A stretch of 64,000 nt of DNA from an uncultured Eudoraea sp. (GCF_947258925.1 NZ_CAMYKG010000001.1:83382-147381); one strand, 5' to 3'; numbered from the stretch's first letter, positions 43,626-53,214 are shown. The notes: generated by a model from the sequence alone, not told the origin. Numbers and translations are program-made.

Positions 43626-44150
43626 ATGAATTTTGAAAGTATAAACATCTGGTGCTGGCTAATTCCCGTTCTCGTAGGTGTACTTTGCGCCGTTTTCGGT
43701 TATTTATTGGGCCAAGGTGGACGTACTGCAATTGACCACTCAGCCGAACTAAAATTACTGAAGGATCAAAACACAAAATTAGAAGCAGATCTTGCGGCTT
43801 GTAACCAAAAAATTGCTGATAAAAAAACCAAAGAAAAAGCGTCTGAAATCCCCTTTGATAAAAGTGCCGCCAAGGCCGCATTAGGCAGGAATATAAAACG
43901 GGATGATCTGAAGGTAGTAGAAGGAATAGGCCCTAAAATAGAAGGTCTCTTTCATAATTATGATATTAAAACCTGGAAAGCCTTATCCCGGGCTTCAGTT
44001 TCTAAATGCCAGAATGTATTAGATTCTGGTGGCGATCGCTATAAAGTACATGATCCTGCTTCATGGCCAATGCAGGCAAAAATGTGTTACGAAGGCAAAT
44101 GGAAAGAATTACATAAATGGCAGGTGGAACATAAACATGGCAAGTTATAG
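43626..44150 (+). CDS. Membrane-anchored helix-hairpin-helix protein
   Basis: 174 residues. A membrane helix (about 8-28, WLIPVLVGVLCAVFGYLLG) leads to a coiled-coil stretch (about 38-75), then a helix-hairpin-helix-like domain with LKVVEGIGPKIEGLF, and a C-terminal CYEGKWKELHKWQVEH. HhH motifs of this kind occur in DUF4332-type proteins and can bind DNA, but the membrane anchor makes that uncertain. It is convergent with the desaturase gene, 33 bp between stops. Confidence 0.75.
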   Translation: MNFESINIWCWLIPVLVGVLCAVFGYLLGQGGRTAIDHSAELKLLKDQNTKLEADLAACNQKIADKKTKEKASEIPFDKSAAKAALGRNIKRDDLKVVEGIGPKIEGLFHNYDIKTWKALSRASVSKCQNVLDSGGDRYKVHDPASWPMQAKMCYEGKWKELHKWQVEHKHGKL

Positions 44151-44183
44151 TCAAAAAGAACAGAATCTATCTGCTTATCCTGA

Positions 44184-45179
44184 TCATAGCATGCCATTGG
44201 CCTCTACCCATTTAAATCGGAATTGATCTTCACTTAATTTCATTCTTTCAGCAATTCGCTGCAAACGAGCCGGCATGCCAACGAGATAATCCCTTGCTTT
44301 TTGTGCCTCATCTGAAAGGCTTCTTAAGGTCTCCAAATTCCAGTAATTATTTAACTTCATAAAAATATCAATGTAATCCTGGGAAGTATATACACCAAGC
44401 CTTTGGGCACAAATTGAGAAATTTTCAAAGGCAAGGCCTTTTTCTTCCCCTGATTCTCTTAAAAAATGTGCGGGCATTACAATTTTTCTTTTCATCATAT
44501 CAGCATATGCGAGCATCATTCCATTAGGGTCCTTTTCAAAAATGCTCTTAACAAATTCCCTGTAAGCCAAATGATGTCTCATTTCATCCCCCGCAATTAT
44601 GCTGCACATTTTACTGAGAAGTGCGTTTCCTTTTTTCCTTGCCAGCTGTCCTACCCTTTTATGAGAAATATTGGTAGCCAATTCCTGAAATGAAGTATAT
44701 ACAAAATTCTTGTAGGGATCCCTGTCAGTCCCTATGTCAAAACCATCATTAAGCAGGTACTGCGTTGAGATCTCAACTTCCCTCATATTTACCCTTCCGG
44801 AGAGATATAGAAATTTATTAAGCACATCACCATGTCTGTTTTCTTCTGCCGTCCAGGCCCTCACCCATTTAGACCATCCACTTGGCTCTTCTGTGTGCTG
44901 ATTAATCCCCTCAACATCCATTAACCAGGATTCATAAGTTGGTAAAGCCTCCTCGGTAATTGTATCGGCAACCATAGTAACCCAAAAATCGTATCCCAAC
45001 TCTTTAGATTCTTCCCGTATCTGCTCTACATCATCCAAAAAATTATCACTTTGCGAATCCGGAAGAAAGTCTGAAGGCTGCCATATATCATCAATAGGAA
45101 TCAAAAATGAATCCATGAACCCGGTAACTTTAGGTTCAATGGCCTGCATGACCTCCAGTCTAATATTTTTAATGGACAT
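44184..45179 (-). CDS. Acyl-ACP desaturase
   Basis: 331 residues, a soluble di-iron enzyme that introduces a cis double bond into acyl-ACP. Iron ligands are visible as Glu77, Glu113 and His116 (EENRHG), Glu166 (SFQELATN), and Glu199 and His202 (DEMRHH). The pattern SWLMDVEGINQHTEEPSGWSKWVRAWTAEENRHGDVLNKF is typical of the plant-type stearoyl-ACP desaturase family. It is monocistronic; fatty-acid double bonds would help membrane fluidity in the cold. Confidence 0.93.
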   Translation of the reverse strand: MSIKNIRLEVMQAIEPKVTGFMDSFLIPIDDIWQPSDFLPDSQSDNFLDDVEQIREESKELGYDFWVTMVADTITEEALPTYESWLMDVEGINQHTEEPSGWSKWVRAWTAEENRHGDVLNKFLYLSGRVNMREVEISTQYLLNDGFDIGTDRDPYKNFVYTSFQELATNISHKRVGQLARKKGNALLSKMCSIIAGDEMRHHLAYREFVKSIFEKDPNGMMLAYADMMKRKIVMPAHFLRESGEEKGLAFENFSICAQRLGVYTSQDYIDIFMKLNNYWNLETLRSLSDEAQKARDYLVGMPARLQRIAERMKLSEDQFRFKWVEANGML

Positions 45180-45242
45180 AAACTATTTTATTGCAAAGTA
45201 CGACAATATATTTCTGAAAATATTACAGTTACAAATCAAATA

Positions 45243-45968
45243 TCAATTTCTTCCATTTTCCTGAGGATAAAAAAGATATACGGGATCACTTTGCCAAACT
45301 TGTTTCGAATCTACGTCCATAATTGATAAAGGTCCTTTAAAGGCTGCTCCGGTATCAATATTCCAGACATTTGCCGCTCTTTGAGGAATGGTCTTTCCAA
45401 TTTTGGTTACCGGGGTATGACCGATATAAATTTCGTGATAATTGGAAAGTCGCTGTGGATAAAAAGTATCCTTTTTGGTTAAATCAGGGTTTAAGGACAA
45501 TGCCAGTTCCCATAAAGTTCTGTCCCAGTAAAATATTTTAGCAAAATATTCAAACTTTACCCCTTTTAAGCTTGTAAACCCGGCATGCACAAATAAGCGA
45601 TTTTTATCATCCAGATAATAATTATCCAAATGCTTATAAAAATCCATATGAACTCTTTTTGTACCATCATCCAAGTCTTCATAAGAAGTTTTGCTCGCCA
45701 TACCACCATGTTGCAACCACATTGGTAAATCTTTCCCGCTTCTTAACCAATCATAACACAATTCATCATGGTTTCCCCTTAAAAAAATACATTGATGTGT
45801 GGTCTTAAGCTCAATCAAATAATTAACAGTCTCAACAGCCTGGCTCCATCCGTCTACATAATCCCCCAAAAATATAAGGAAATCGTCCTCTGTGACCATA
45901 GCTCGCTTCATGACCTGCTTCAAAGCCTTAAAACCAGAATGAATATCTCCTATTACCAAAGTCCTCAT
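45243..45968 (-). CDS. PPP-type metallophosphoesterase
   Basis: 241 residues from the ATG at 45968; an upstream frame start at 46034 overlaps the preceding gene. Metal-binding motifs are GDIHSG (Asp8, His10), GDYVDGW (Asp36), GNHDE (65-69) and GHTP near the C-terminus. It is a Ser/Thr phosphatase or bis(5'-nucleosyl)tetraphosphatase-like enzyme. Its ATG overlaps the TGA of the zinc-ribbon gene by 4 nt, so it is translationally coupled to that gene. Confidence 0.88.
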   Translation of the reverse strand: MRTLVIGDIHSGFKALKQVMKRAMVTEDDFLIFLGDYVDGWSQAVETVNYLIELKTTHQCIFLRGNHDELCYDWLRSGKDLPMWLQHGGMASKTSYEDLDDGTKRVHMDFYKHLDNYYLDDKNRLFVHAGFTSLKGVKFEYFAKIFYWDRTLWELALSLNPDLTKKDTFYPQRLSNYHEIYIGHTPVTKIGKTIPQRAANVWNIDTGAAFKGPLSIMDVDSKQVWQSDPVYLFYPQENGRN

Positions 45969-47047
45969 TTTGCAAAATTCGCTATAATTACTATGATCGC
46001 AACAATAAAAAGTAGGAGAAAAAATATTTTCCAAAAGGAATAGGGCCGAATGCCGTGGATAGTACCGGTTTGTCCATTAATGTAGAAGTGATATTCTTTC
46101 CCTTTGTAGCGGTAAGAGCTAATATAAACAGGTAAGAGAACATGTTTAAAGGTTTCCTTTGAAAGTTTTATATCGGCATGATGAATCCTTTGTGTATCCC
46201 CTCCAATATCTCTCCTTATCCAGGAGTGAGCAATATCCTTAGCCTTTTGAAAAGATCTGCGATGTCCTTCTTTTAATGGAATAGAATATTTTTCTGTCAC
46301 AAACCCGGAGAGGTATTTTGAATTAAATGTGCTAAGGTCTTTTAAATTCCAATGTGAAATTTTTGAAGGAATTTCCCGTTGTTTCTTCTCTGAAGCATTA
46401 ATAAGGATATCATCTATGAAACCCTCAACACTGCCATAAGCAGGGGACCATCGCGTCTTTCTTACCTGTCTTGTTTGAGTCCCTTTCTTTGTTCTATACG
46501 TTTGGGTCTCATAATAATAATCCCCTCTCTGACCCTCATAAGAAGCATAGAGTTCTGCGTCAAATGTCCAAAAAGGTAAATAAAGACCATGTATGGCTTC
46601 CGGGTCAAGCGAAGCCCTTTTCAGCTTGTTGGGAGCAAACCATAATCCTTTTACCCAGTTTTTGAAGATATTTCGAGCCTTTTTATTATCCAGTTGAAAA
46701 GGCAGAAGGGCACCCGGAAGAATCCATCCTTCTCTTTCTATATCCTCTCTTATAAGCGGTTCTCCGCAATAAACACAATGCAGCGACTTATAGTTTTCTT
46801 CAACATGTTGGTTGGCGCCGCAATTCTTACAATGCAGTAAATCTATAGTTTGAGTATAGGCATTATCGCCTACTACCTTAAGATAATGTTGTAATTCTAA
46901 TTCTTCAAAGCTCCGCTTTGCTTTTTCAATAAATTCTTCATAGCCACAGTACTCACATTTAACCTGCTGTGATCCTGGTTTATATTTTAATTCCGCTCCA
47001 CAATTGGCGCAGGGTTTATTCTCTTCTGAGTGATGGGTTTCTTCCAT
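45965..47047 (-). CDS. Double zinc-ribbon protein with C-terminal membrane anchor
   Basis: 360 residues. Two TFIIB-type zinc ribbons, Cys13/16/31/34 and Cys73/76/91/94, are followed by a central domain (about 110-330) with LYLPFWTFDAELYASYEG, and a C-terminal membrane helix (about 335-357). The layout resembles the YdjG/YdjH proteins of Bacillus, which anchor a PspA-related stress complex. It lies between the SPFH gene (57 bp upstream) and the phosphatase gene (4-nt overlap). Confidence 0.8.
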   Translation of the reverse strand: MEETHHSEENKPCANCGAELKYKPGSQQVKCEYCGYEEFIEKAKRSFEELELQHYLKVVGDNAYTQTIDLLHCKNCGANQHVEENYKSLHCVYCGEPLIREDIEREGWILPGALLPFQLDNKKARNIFKNWVKGLWFAPNKLKRASLDPEAIHGLYLPFWTFDAELYASYEGQRGDYYYETQTYRTKKGTQTRQVRKTRWSPAYGSVEGFIDDILINASEKKQREIPSKISHWNLKDLSTFNSKYLSGFVTEKYSIPLKEGHRRSFQKAKDIAHSWIRRDIGGDTQRIHHADIKLSKETFKHVLLPVYISSYRYKGKEYHFYINGQTGTIHGIRPYSFWKIFFLLLFIVAIIVIIANFAK

Positions 47048-47104
47048 TTGTATTTATTGCCAAAATCAAAAAAATGGCAAATTAATTCCTAATGTAAACA
47101 GATT

Positions 47105-48241
47105 CTAATTCTGTGGTAGTGGCGGTGGCGTGCTGCCTCCTAAAAAGGTTTTCAACTCCTCAATTTCTTTTAGTGCTGTCCATTCCGAAAGGCCTTGTTT
47201 CCAAACAAGGGAATCCCGGTTAATAATCCTGGTTGCAAACAGTTCTTTTAATTTATCAAAAGGAACGGGGCCCAATTGTTGTCCATTTGTCGCATAATAG
47301 TACATTACCTGTACTGGAATTGGAGGTGGTGACGCTCCTACTTGAGGCTGCTGAGGGGCAAAAGGCTGTTGTGATGGCTGACCCATCATGGTCCCCATTT
47401 GCTGGGCTAGCACAAAACCCATGCCCATACCCATTCCGGCTCCAGCTGTACCACCTTCATTTTTTGCGGCAGCTTCCATAGCCTTGGCAGCTTTGAACTG
47501 TGAGAGCTTGGTCATATCTAACTTATCTAGCCTGCTGTATTCAAAAATCTCCTTCTTCAACTCTTCGGGCATGGATACATTTTCTATGTAAAACTTTTCC
47601 AATTCTATCCCCACCCGAGCAAACTCAGGGCTCATAACTTCCTGGCAAGTCTCGGAAAGTTCACTGGTATTGGCAGCATATAGTTCCAATGGAAGGTTAG
47701 CTTCGCCAACTGTGTCTGTAAAGCGTGTTACAATTAAACTTTTAAGGTGCTCGTTTACCTCGTAATTCGTGAAATTTCCATCGGTCCCCACTACATCAAC
47801 CACAAATTTTCCAGGATCATTAATTCTAAAACTATAGGTGCCAAATGCCCTTATTTCCGTTAACCCAAATCGTTCATCACTTAACATCACAGGATTTTTG
47901 GTTCCCCACTTCTCATCCGTAAACAATCTTGTGTTAACAAAATATACCTCAGCCTTAAACGGGCTGTCAAACCCGTACTTCCATCCCTTTAAGGTCGTTA
48001 GAATGGGAAGGTTCTTTGTGTTAAGAGTATATGTCCCGGGTTTAAAAACATCAGCCAATTGTCCTTCATTTACAAATACTGCATTCTGGCCTTCTCTGAC
48101 CACTAATTTGGCATTGTTCTTAATTTCATTTTGATAGCGTTCAAACCTGTGTACTATCGTATCATTGGTGGTGTCAATCCACTCTACTATGTCAATGAAT
48201 TCCTGACTTAGTTTCTTTTTTATCTCATCAAATAGGTTCAT
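47105..48241 (-). CDS. SPFH-domain (YdjI/virion-core-like) protein with GYF_2 tail
   Basis: 378 residues. The SPFH-type core spans about 20-240 (KLVVREGQNAVFVNEGQLADVFKPG; AFGTYSFRINDP; GIELEKFYIENVSMPEELKKEI), then a glycine-methionine-rich linker (about 250-315) and a C-terminal GYF_2 domain (about 316-370, YYYATNGQQLGPVPFDKLKELF). In Bacillus YdjI the tail is a zinc ribbon, so the GYF domain is the unusual feature and may recruit proline-rich partners. It heads the three-gene operon. Confidence 0.82.
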   Translation of the reverse strand: MNLFDEIKKKLSQEFIDIVEWIDTTNDTIVHRFERYQNEIKNNAKLVVREGQNAVFVNEGQLADVFKPGTYTLNTKNLPILTTLKGWKYGFDSPFKAEVYFVNTRLFTDEKWGTKNPVMLSDERFGLTEIRAFGTYSFRINDPGKFVVDVVGTDGNFTNYEVNEHLKSLIVTRFTDTVGEANLPLELYAANTSELSETCQEVMSPEFARVGIELEKFYIENVSMPEELKKEIFEYSRLDKLDMTKLSQFKAAKAMEAAAKNEGGTAGAGMGMGMGFVLAQQMGTMMGQPSQQPFAPQQPQVGASPPPIPVQVMYYYATNGQQLGPVPFDKLKELFATRIINRDSLVWKQGLSEWTALKEIEELKTFLGGSTPPPLPQN

Positions 48242-48417
48242 TTCATCAAGGTTTTTAATTCAATAAAAAGGTAATCAATTCTTTATAACAGACCAAGAGT
48301 CTTTAATGAATAAATGGGTTTGGAGAAATCGTGGATGACCAATTAAGAAATAATTGTATTTTCTTGGAGTAACACCTTATTTCTCATTACTTTGGGTATC
48401 ACTTTAAGTGCAGTTCT

Positions 48418-49362
48418 ATGAAAGAAGTTTTTTGTATAGGTGAATTACTTATCGACTTTGTTGCTGAAAATCAAGGAAGTAATCTGTCATTAGCCAGGGA
48501 ATTTACTAAAAAAGCCGGTGGTGCGCCGGCCAATGTCGCATGTGCAATATCCAAATTAGGGGGGAAAAGTGCCTTTATTGGATGTGTTGGAGATGATCCT
48601 TTTGGCACCTTCTTATTAGAAGTGTTAGAAAATGAAGATGTCAATATTTCATTGGCACAACGTTCTGAAATCTTTACAACACTTGCTTTTGTATCTATAG
48701 ATGAGGATGGAGAAAGGGATTTTGTATTCAGCAGGGGTGCGGATAAGGAACTTAAATACCACCCGGAGATTAAGAAAAATTTCAATAAAAATATGGTGCA
48801 TTTTGGAGCTGCAACAGCGCTTCTCGGCGGAAATTTAGAAGAAGCTTATGGCCGGTTTTTATTTGATGCTATAACACAAAAGGCTTTTATCAGTTTTGAT
48901 CCCAATTATAGGGTAGACCTTTGGAAAAACAAAACAGATCTTTTTGTAAAAAAGTGTATGCCTTTTGTTGAAAAATCTAACTTGTGTAAATTTAGTTTGG
49001 AAGAAGCCAGATTAATATCAGGTAAGGAAAACATCCTGGAGGCATCTGACTTTTTCCATGAAACAGGAACCCAAATTGTTACGATTACTTTGGGTTCAGA
49101 AGGTACATTTGTGAGTTCACAGAATCATTCCCAAACCATTCCCAGCATTAAAGTAAAACCGGTTGACACGACTGGTGCAGGTGATGCATTTATTGGTTGT
49201 TTATTAAAGCAAATTTCAGTCCTGGATAAAACAGATAAGGTTTTATCGGATACCCCTGTACTTTATGAAATGATTTCCATGGCAAACAAAGCCGGGGCAT
49301 TGACAACTACAAATTACGGGGCAATAAAATCATTGCCGACGCAAACCCAGCTTAACAGTTAG
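48418..49362 (+). CDS. PfkB-family sugar kinase, probable fructokinase
   Basis: 314 residues of the ribokinase fold. The N-terminal KKAGGAPANVACAISKLGG and the C-terminal base in DTTGAGDAF (Asp256) are clear. Fructokinase is inferred from the amylosucrase gene 1 nt downstream, which releases fructose from sucrose; the sequence alone does not distinguish fructose from other sugars. Confidence 0.88.
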   Translation: MKEVFCIGELLIDFVAENQGSNLSLAREFTKKAGGAPANVACAISKLGGKSAFIGCVGDDPFGTFLLEVLENEDVNISLAQRSEIFTTLAFVSIDEDGERDFVFSRGADKELKYHPEIKKNFNKNMVHFGAATALLGGNLEEAYGRFLFDAITQKAFISFDPNYRVDLWKNKTDLFVKKCMPFVEKSNLCKFSLEEARLISGKENILEASDFFHETGTQIVTITLGSEGTFVSSQNHSQTIPSIKVKPVDTTGAGDAFIGCLLKQISVLDKTDKVLSDTPVLYEMISMANKAGALTTTNYGAIKSLPTQTQLNS

Positions 49363-49363
49363 A

Positions 49364-51304
49364 ATGAACCAAACCTCATTACACAGATTGCTCGCTTCAA
49401 GTGATCTCGATAAACCTGAAAAAGCTGATCTCAAGAAACTTTTTGATCTTAGACTATCTACTAATCTGCCTTTAATTGAAGACTTATTTTTATCCCTTTA
49501 CCCTGAATCAACATTTCAAAATGCATTTCCCTCATTACTTAAACTTTTACCTGAATTATTTAACAAAAGACCTGCTTATCTACAAATTCAGGACCTAAAA
49601 AGACTTAAATACAACAATTGGTATCAATCAGAAAAAATGCTTGGGATGCAGTTGTATGTAGACAATTTCAATAAGGACTTAAAAGGACTCAAAACCAAAA
49701 TACCATATTTTGAGAATTTAGGGGTTAATCTTCTGCACATCATGCCTGTAACCACCAGGCCAAAAGCAGAAAATGATGGAGGCTATGCAGTAAATAGCTA
49801 TACAGAAGTGGACCCAAGATATGGCTCAAAGGCAGACCTGTTGAATCTTACTGAAAAACTTCGCTCTAAGGAGATGTTCCTTATGATGGATTTCGTTGTT
49901 AACCATACCTCAGATGAATTTCCATGGGCCAAAAAAGCGGCGGCGGGTGATAAAAAATACCAGGATTATTACTATACCTACGAGGATCGAAAAATACCGG
50001 ATGAATTTGAAATTTCCTTGCCGGAGGTTTTTCCTCAAACCTCTCCTGGTAATTTTACATTTAATGCACAAATGCAAAAATGGGTAATGACCGTTTTCAA
50101 TGACTATCAATGGGATCTTAACTATAGGAATCCGATGGTGTTTATGGAAATGCTTGCCAACCTGATAGAGCTGGCCAATTTAGGAACTGATATTGTTCGT
50201 TTTGATGCATTAGCTTTTCTGTGGAAAAAGATGGGTACAGATTCGCAAAACCTTCCTGAAGCACATAATCTTATCGCTCTTTTTCGAATGTGTTTACAGG
50301 TAGTTGCTCCAGGCGTAGTGCTACTGGCAGAAGCTATAGTGTCTCCTGAAGAAATCATTAAATATTTCGGGGAAGACGCAAAAAGAGGTAATGAATGCGA
50401 AATCGCCTATAACGCTACACTTATGGCGCTGCTCTGGAATTCAATTGCAACAAAAAAGACACATTTGTTGTATAAGAATTTGCTTAATATCCCTGAAAAG
50501 CCCTTAGAAGGTACCTGGATTAATTACGTCAGATGCCATGATGATATTGGACTTGGTTTTGAAGATCGGTATATATATGAGGTGGGTTGGGATGCCTTTG
50601 CACATAGAAAGTTTTTGTTGGATTACTATTCTCAAAAACTGGACTGGTCCCCTGCCATGGGGCAGATTTTTATGTATAATCCTAAAAATGGTGACGGCAG
50701 AATTACAGGAAGTTGCGCCTCTTTACTCGGATTGGAAAAAGGAATAAAACAGAATGACAAGGCGCTGATTCAAATGGCTATAGATAAGATCCTAATGCTT
50801 CATGCCATAATACTGTCCTACGGAGGCATCCCCATGATATATGCAGGTGATGAAATAGGCACCTTAAATGATTATTCATATCTTCAGAATAAGAATATTA
50901 AAGATGACAGCCGATGGGCCAACAGGCCCAAGCATGATTGGAAAACAGTATCCGAATTAGAAAAAATAAGCGCCCCGTCTAGCCAGATATTCCATTCCCT
51001 AAAACAACTTGTAAAAATTAGAAAAACTACAGCAGTATTCGCAGACAGCAATAATATAGTACTGCATAATACCGAAAACCCACACCTCTTTATTTATGAA
51101 AGAACTGGTAAGACTAAAAATGGGATTCTTGTAATCTGTAATTTTGATGAAAACATTCAATTAACAGCTGTCAGTCAAATCTCGTCTCTGGGTTATAGCT
51201 CAGGCAAGAATCTAAAGGATATCATATTGGACAGAACAATGAACTTAAAGAGTGACTTTCTGGAACTAAAACCCTATCAGGTATTATGGCTTAGAAAAAT
51301 TTAA
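49364..51304 (+). CDS. Amylosucrase (GH13)
   Basis: 646 residues. It makes an alpha-1,4-glucan from sucrose, releasing fructose. The N-terminal helical domain (about 1-90) is followed by a GH13 barrel. Nucleophile Asp281 lies in GTDIVRFDALAFLWKKMGT, acid Glu323 in LLAEAIVSPEE, and the third acid is in VRCHDDIG (Asp393). The FPWAKKAAAGD and YDWN-like YQWDLNY blocks match amylosucrase rather than amylase. Its start is 1 nt after the kinase stop. Its TAA stop shares TTAA (51301-51304) with the convergent gene. Confidence 0.9.
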   Translation: MNQTSLHRLLASSDLDKPEKADLKKLFDLRLSTNLPLIEDLFLSLYPESTFQNAFPSLLKLLPELFNKRPAYLQIQDLKRLKYNNWYQSEKMLGMQLYVDNFNKDLKGLKTKIPYFENLGVNLLHIMPVTTRPKAENDGGYAVNSYTEVDPRYGSKADLLNLTEKLRSKEMFLMMDFVVNHTSDEFPWAKKAAAGDKKYQDYYYTYEDRKIPDEFEISLPEVFPQTSPGNFTFNAQMQKWVMTVFNDYQWDLNYRNPMVFMEMLANLIELANLGTDIVRFDALAFLWKKMGTDSQNLPEAHNLIALFRMCLQVVAPGVVLLAEAIVSPEEIIKYFGEDAKRGNECEIAYNATLMALLWNSIATKKTHLLYKNLLNIPEKPLEGTWINYVRCHDDIGLGFEDRYIYEVGWDAFAHRKFLLDYYSQKLDWSPAMGQIFMYNPKNGDGRITGSCASLLGLEKGIKQNDKALIQMAIDKILMLHAIILSYGGIPMIYAGDEIGTLNDYSYLQNKNIKDDSRWANRPKHDWKTVSELEKISAPSSQIFHSLKQLVKIRKTTAVFADSNNIVLHNTENPHLFIYERTGKTKNGILVICNFDENIQLTAVSQISSLGYSSGKNLKDIILDRTMNLKSDFLELKPYQVLWLRKI

Positions 51305-52437
51305 CTATACTTCACTTTCCTTAAGATCCGAAATGACTCCTTCAGGGATTCATAAATGTTCTGATCGTATTTCTTAAGCAGTGGTCGTGCAGTTTCCATT
51401 AAATCCTTGGCCTCTTCAAAACCATTCAAATAGCATATAAGATAAGTTGCAGGTAATAATTGTAGGTCCAATTCTTCAGAACGTTTAAGTGATATTCCCT
51501 TATCCATTTTTTTAAGTATTGCCCCGTTTAAATTAAATATGTGATATAGGGTCTTTTTGTCATATTGTGGAGGTTCAAAAATTAAATCACTCTGAATTTG
51601 ATAGGTACCATTGTCTGAGAAAAATATATCCACTTTTTCCAGAGGATAATATTTCTGTTGATTCCCTAATCCCAATTTCACATATTCCATGATAGAAAAT
51701 GATTGGTCATTAAAACTTATTGAGATTTCATCCAATGCGGAATAAAAAAGTTTTACCTGTTCATTAATAAGTTCTATGTCCACTCTTGAAAAGAAAACTT
51801 CATTTTTAACTCTTTTTTGATTTCCTGCCCAACATAACACAAATTGTTCCTTAAAGACCTTGTAAGAACTAATCATGTCTCTGTGTCTGTTATTTATAAA
51901 ATCTATTACACCATCAAGGGTGAGTTCTATATTGTTACGTGCATGTTGCTCCAGAGTTGCAACAGTTTCAGCATTGATGTCTTTTAAAACAATATCAAAA
52001 GCTTTTGGCATGCTTATACTTCCATCCCTGAAAAAAACGGCTCCTCCATAGTATTTCCATATATTTCGGCGTAAAGCACAAACCTTACCGTTTGATCTGA
52101 TAGTTACAAGTCCCACTACCTTCCCTTCCGGTAAGTGTGGAAAGGGAATATTCTCGTAGGAAATCAAAGGCGGGTTATCCAAATAGGCATTTACCAGGTT
52201 TTGAATCTTACTATCATCAAAGAAATCTACTCCAACAATTTTGTTATCCTCATCCTCAACCCCAACAACAATAAATGAATTATTTTTTGGATTGCTATTG
52301 GCAAGTGCGCAGACATGCTTGAGGAATTTAGCCTTGCCTTCTCGCTTGCCAATATTTATAAACCTTTTCTTATCATAAAAACTATTTTCGTCATTATGAG
52401 CTAATAGGTTTTTTACCAACAGGCGTTTATTAATCAT
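51301..52437 (-). CDS. AlbA_2 (Schlafen-type) domain protein
   Basis: 378 residues. The N-terminal domain has the AlbA_2 pattern (NDENSFYDKKRFINIGKREGKAKFLKHVCALANSN, FIVVGVEDED), a fold that binds DNA or RNA. The remainder (about 150-378) is of unknown function. It overlaps the SDR gene by 4 nt (ATGA) and shares the TTAA stop palindrome with amylosucrase on the other strand. A nucleic-acid-linked regulatory role is possible but not shown. Confidence 0.75.
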   Translation of the reverse strand: MINKRLLVKNLLAHNDENSFYDKKRFINIGKREGKAKFLKHVCALANSNPKNNSFIVVGVEDEDNKIVGVDFFDDSKIQNLVNAYLDNPPLISYENIPFPHLPEGKVVGLVTIRSNGKVCALRRNIWKYYGGAVFFRDGSISMPKAFDIVLKDINAETVATLEQHARNNIELTLDGVIDFINNRHRDMISSYKVFKEQFVLCWAGNQKRVKNEVFFSRVDIELINEQVKLFYSALDEISISFNDQSFSIMEYVKLGLGNQQKYYPLEKVDIFFSDNGTYQIQSDLIFEPPQYDKKTLYHIFNLNGAILKKMDKGISLKRSEELDLQLLPATYLICYLNGFEEAKDLMETARPLLKKYDQNIYESLKESFRILRKVKYS

Positions 52438-53189
52438 ATATTTTTGTTCACTATGGTACTACTCGCCTGTGCTGTAGGCATTACAATGAGATCTGCAATA
52501 TTCACGTGGGATGGCCTGGATATTACAAAGTAGATTATATCCGCGATGTCCTCTGGTTTTAACGGCTGAAAACCCCGATATACCTTATCAGCTTTATCAC
52601 TATCTCCTTTAAATCTTACATTGCTGAAATCGGTCTCAACTAATCCTGGGTTAACTGCACCCACCCGTATTCCATAAGAGTTCAAATCAATTCTCATACC
52701 TTGATTTATTGCATCAACTGCATGTTTACTGGCGCAATAAACATTCCCTTTGGGATAAACTTCCTTCCCTGCTGTTGAACCAATATTAATTATATGTCCC
52801 GATTTGCGCTCCACCATTTTGGGGAGAATTGCTCTGGAAACATATAGTAACCCTTTTACATTGATGTCCAGCATGGCATCCCAATCCTCTAGACTCCCGC
52901 TTTCAATAGGATCCAGGCCATGAGCATTACCTGCATTATTGATCAAAATATCAATGTTGGAAAATTCTTCAGGTAATGAATCAATAGCTTTTGAAACAAT
53001 GGTGCGATCTCTTACATCAAAACTCAAAATATGAATCTCTGTGGAAGATGCCAATTCTTGCTTTAATGTTTTTAAAAGTGCTTCCCTTCGTCCGCAAATT
53101 ACTAATCTAATGCCCTTTGAAGCGAAAAGTTGAGCAGTCGCACGTCCTATACCACTTGTTGCTCCTGTAATAAATGCTGTTTTTTTCAT
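52434..53189 (-). CDS. Short-chain dehydrogenase/reductase
   Basis: 251 residues. Cofactor site TGATSGIG (9-16), NNAG at 84-87, and catalytic Ser138, Tyr151 and Lys155 (YCASK) are all present. The pattern resembles the YdfG type, NADP-dependent enzymes acting on 3-hydroxy acids; the substrate is unknown. It precedes the AlbA_2 gene with a 4-nt overlap and follows the aldo/keto reductase by 25 bp. Confidence 0.9.
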   Translation of the reverse strand: MKKTAFITGATSGIGRATAQLFASKGIRLVICGRREALLKTLKQELASSTEIHILSFDVRDRTIVSKAIDSLPEEFSNIDILINNAGNAHGLDPIESGSLEDWDAMLDINVKGLLYVSRAILPKMVERKSGHIINIGSTAGKEVYPKGNVYCASKHAVDAINQGMRIDLNSYGIRVGAVNPGLVETDFSNVRFKGDSDKADKVYRGFQPLKPEDIADIIYFVISRPSHVNIADLIVMPTAQASSTIVNKNI

Positions 53190-53214
53190 TTTAATTAATT
53201 AGGATAATTTTTGA

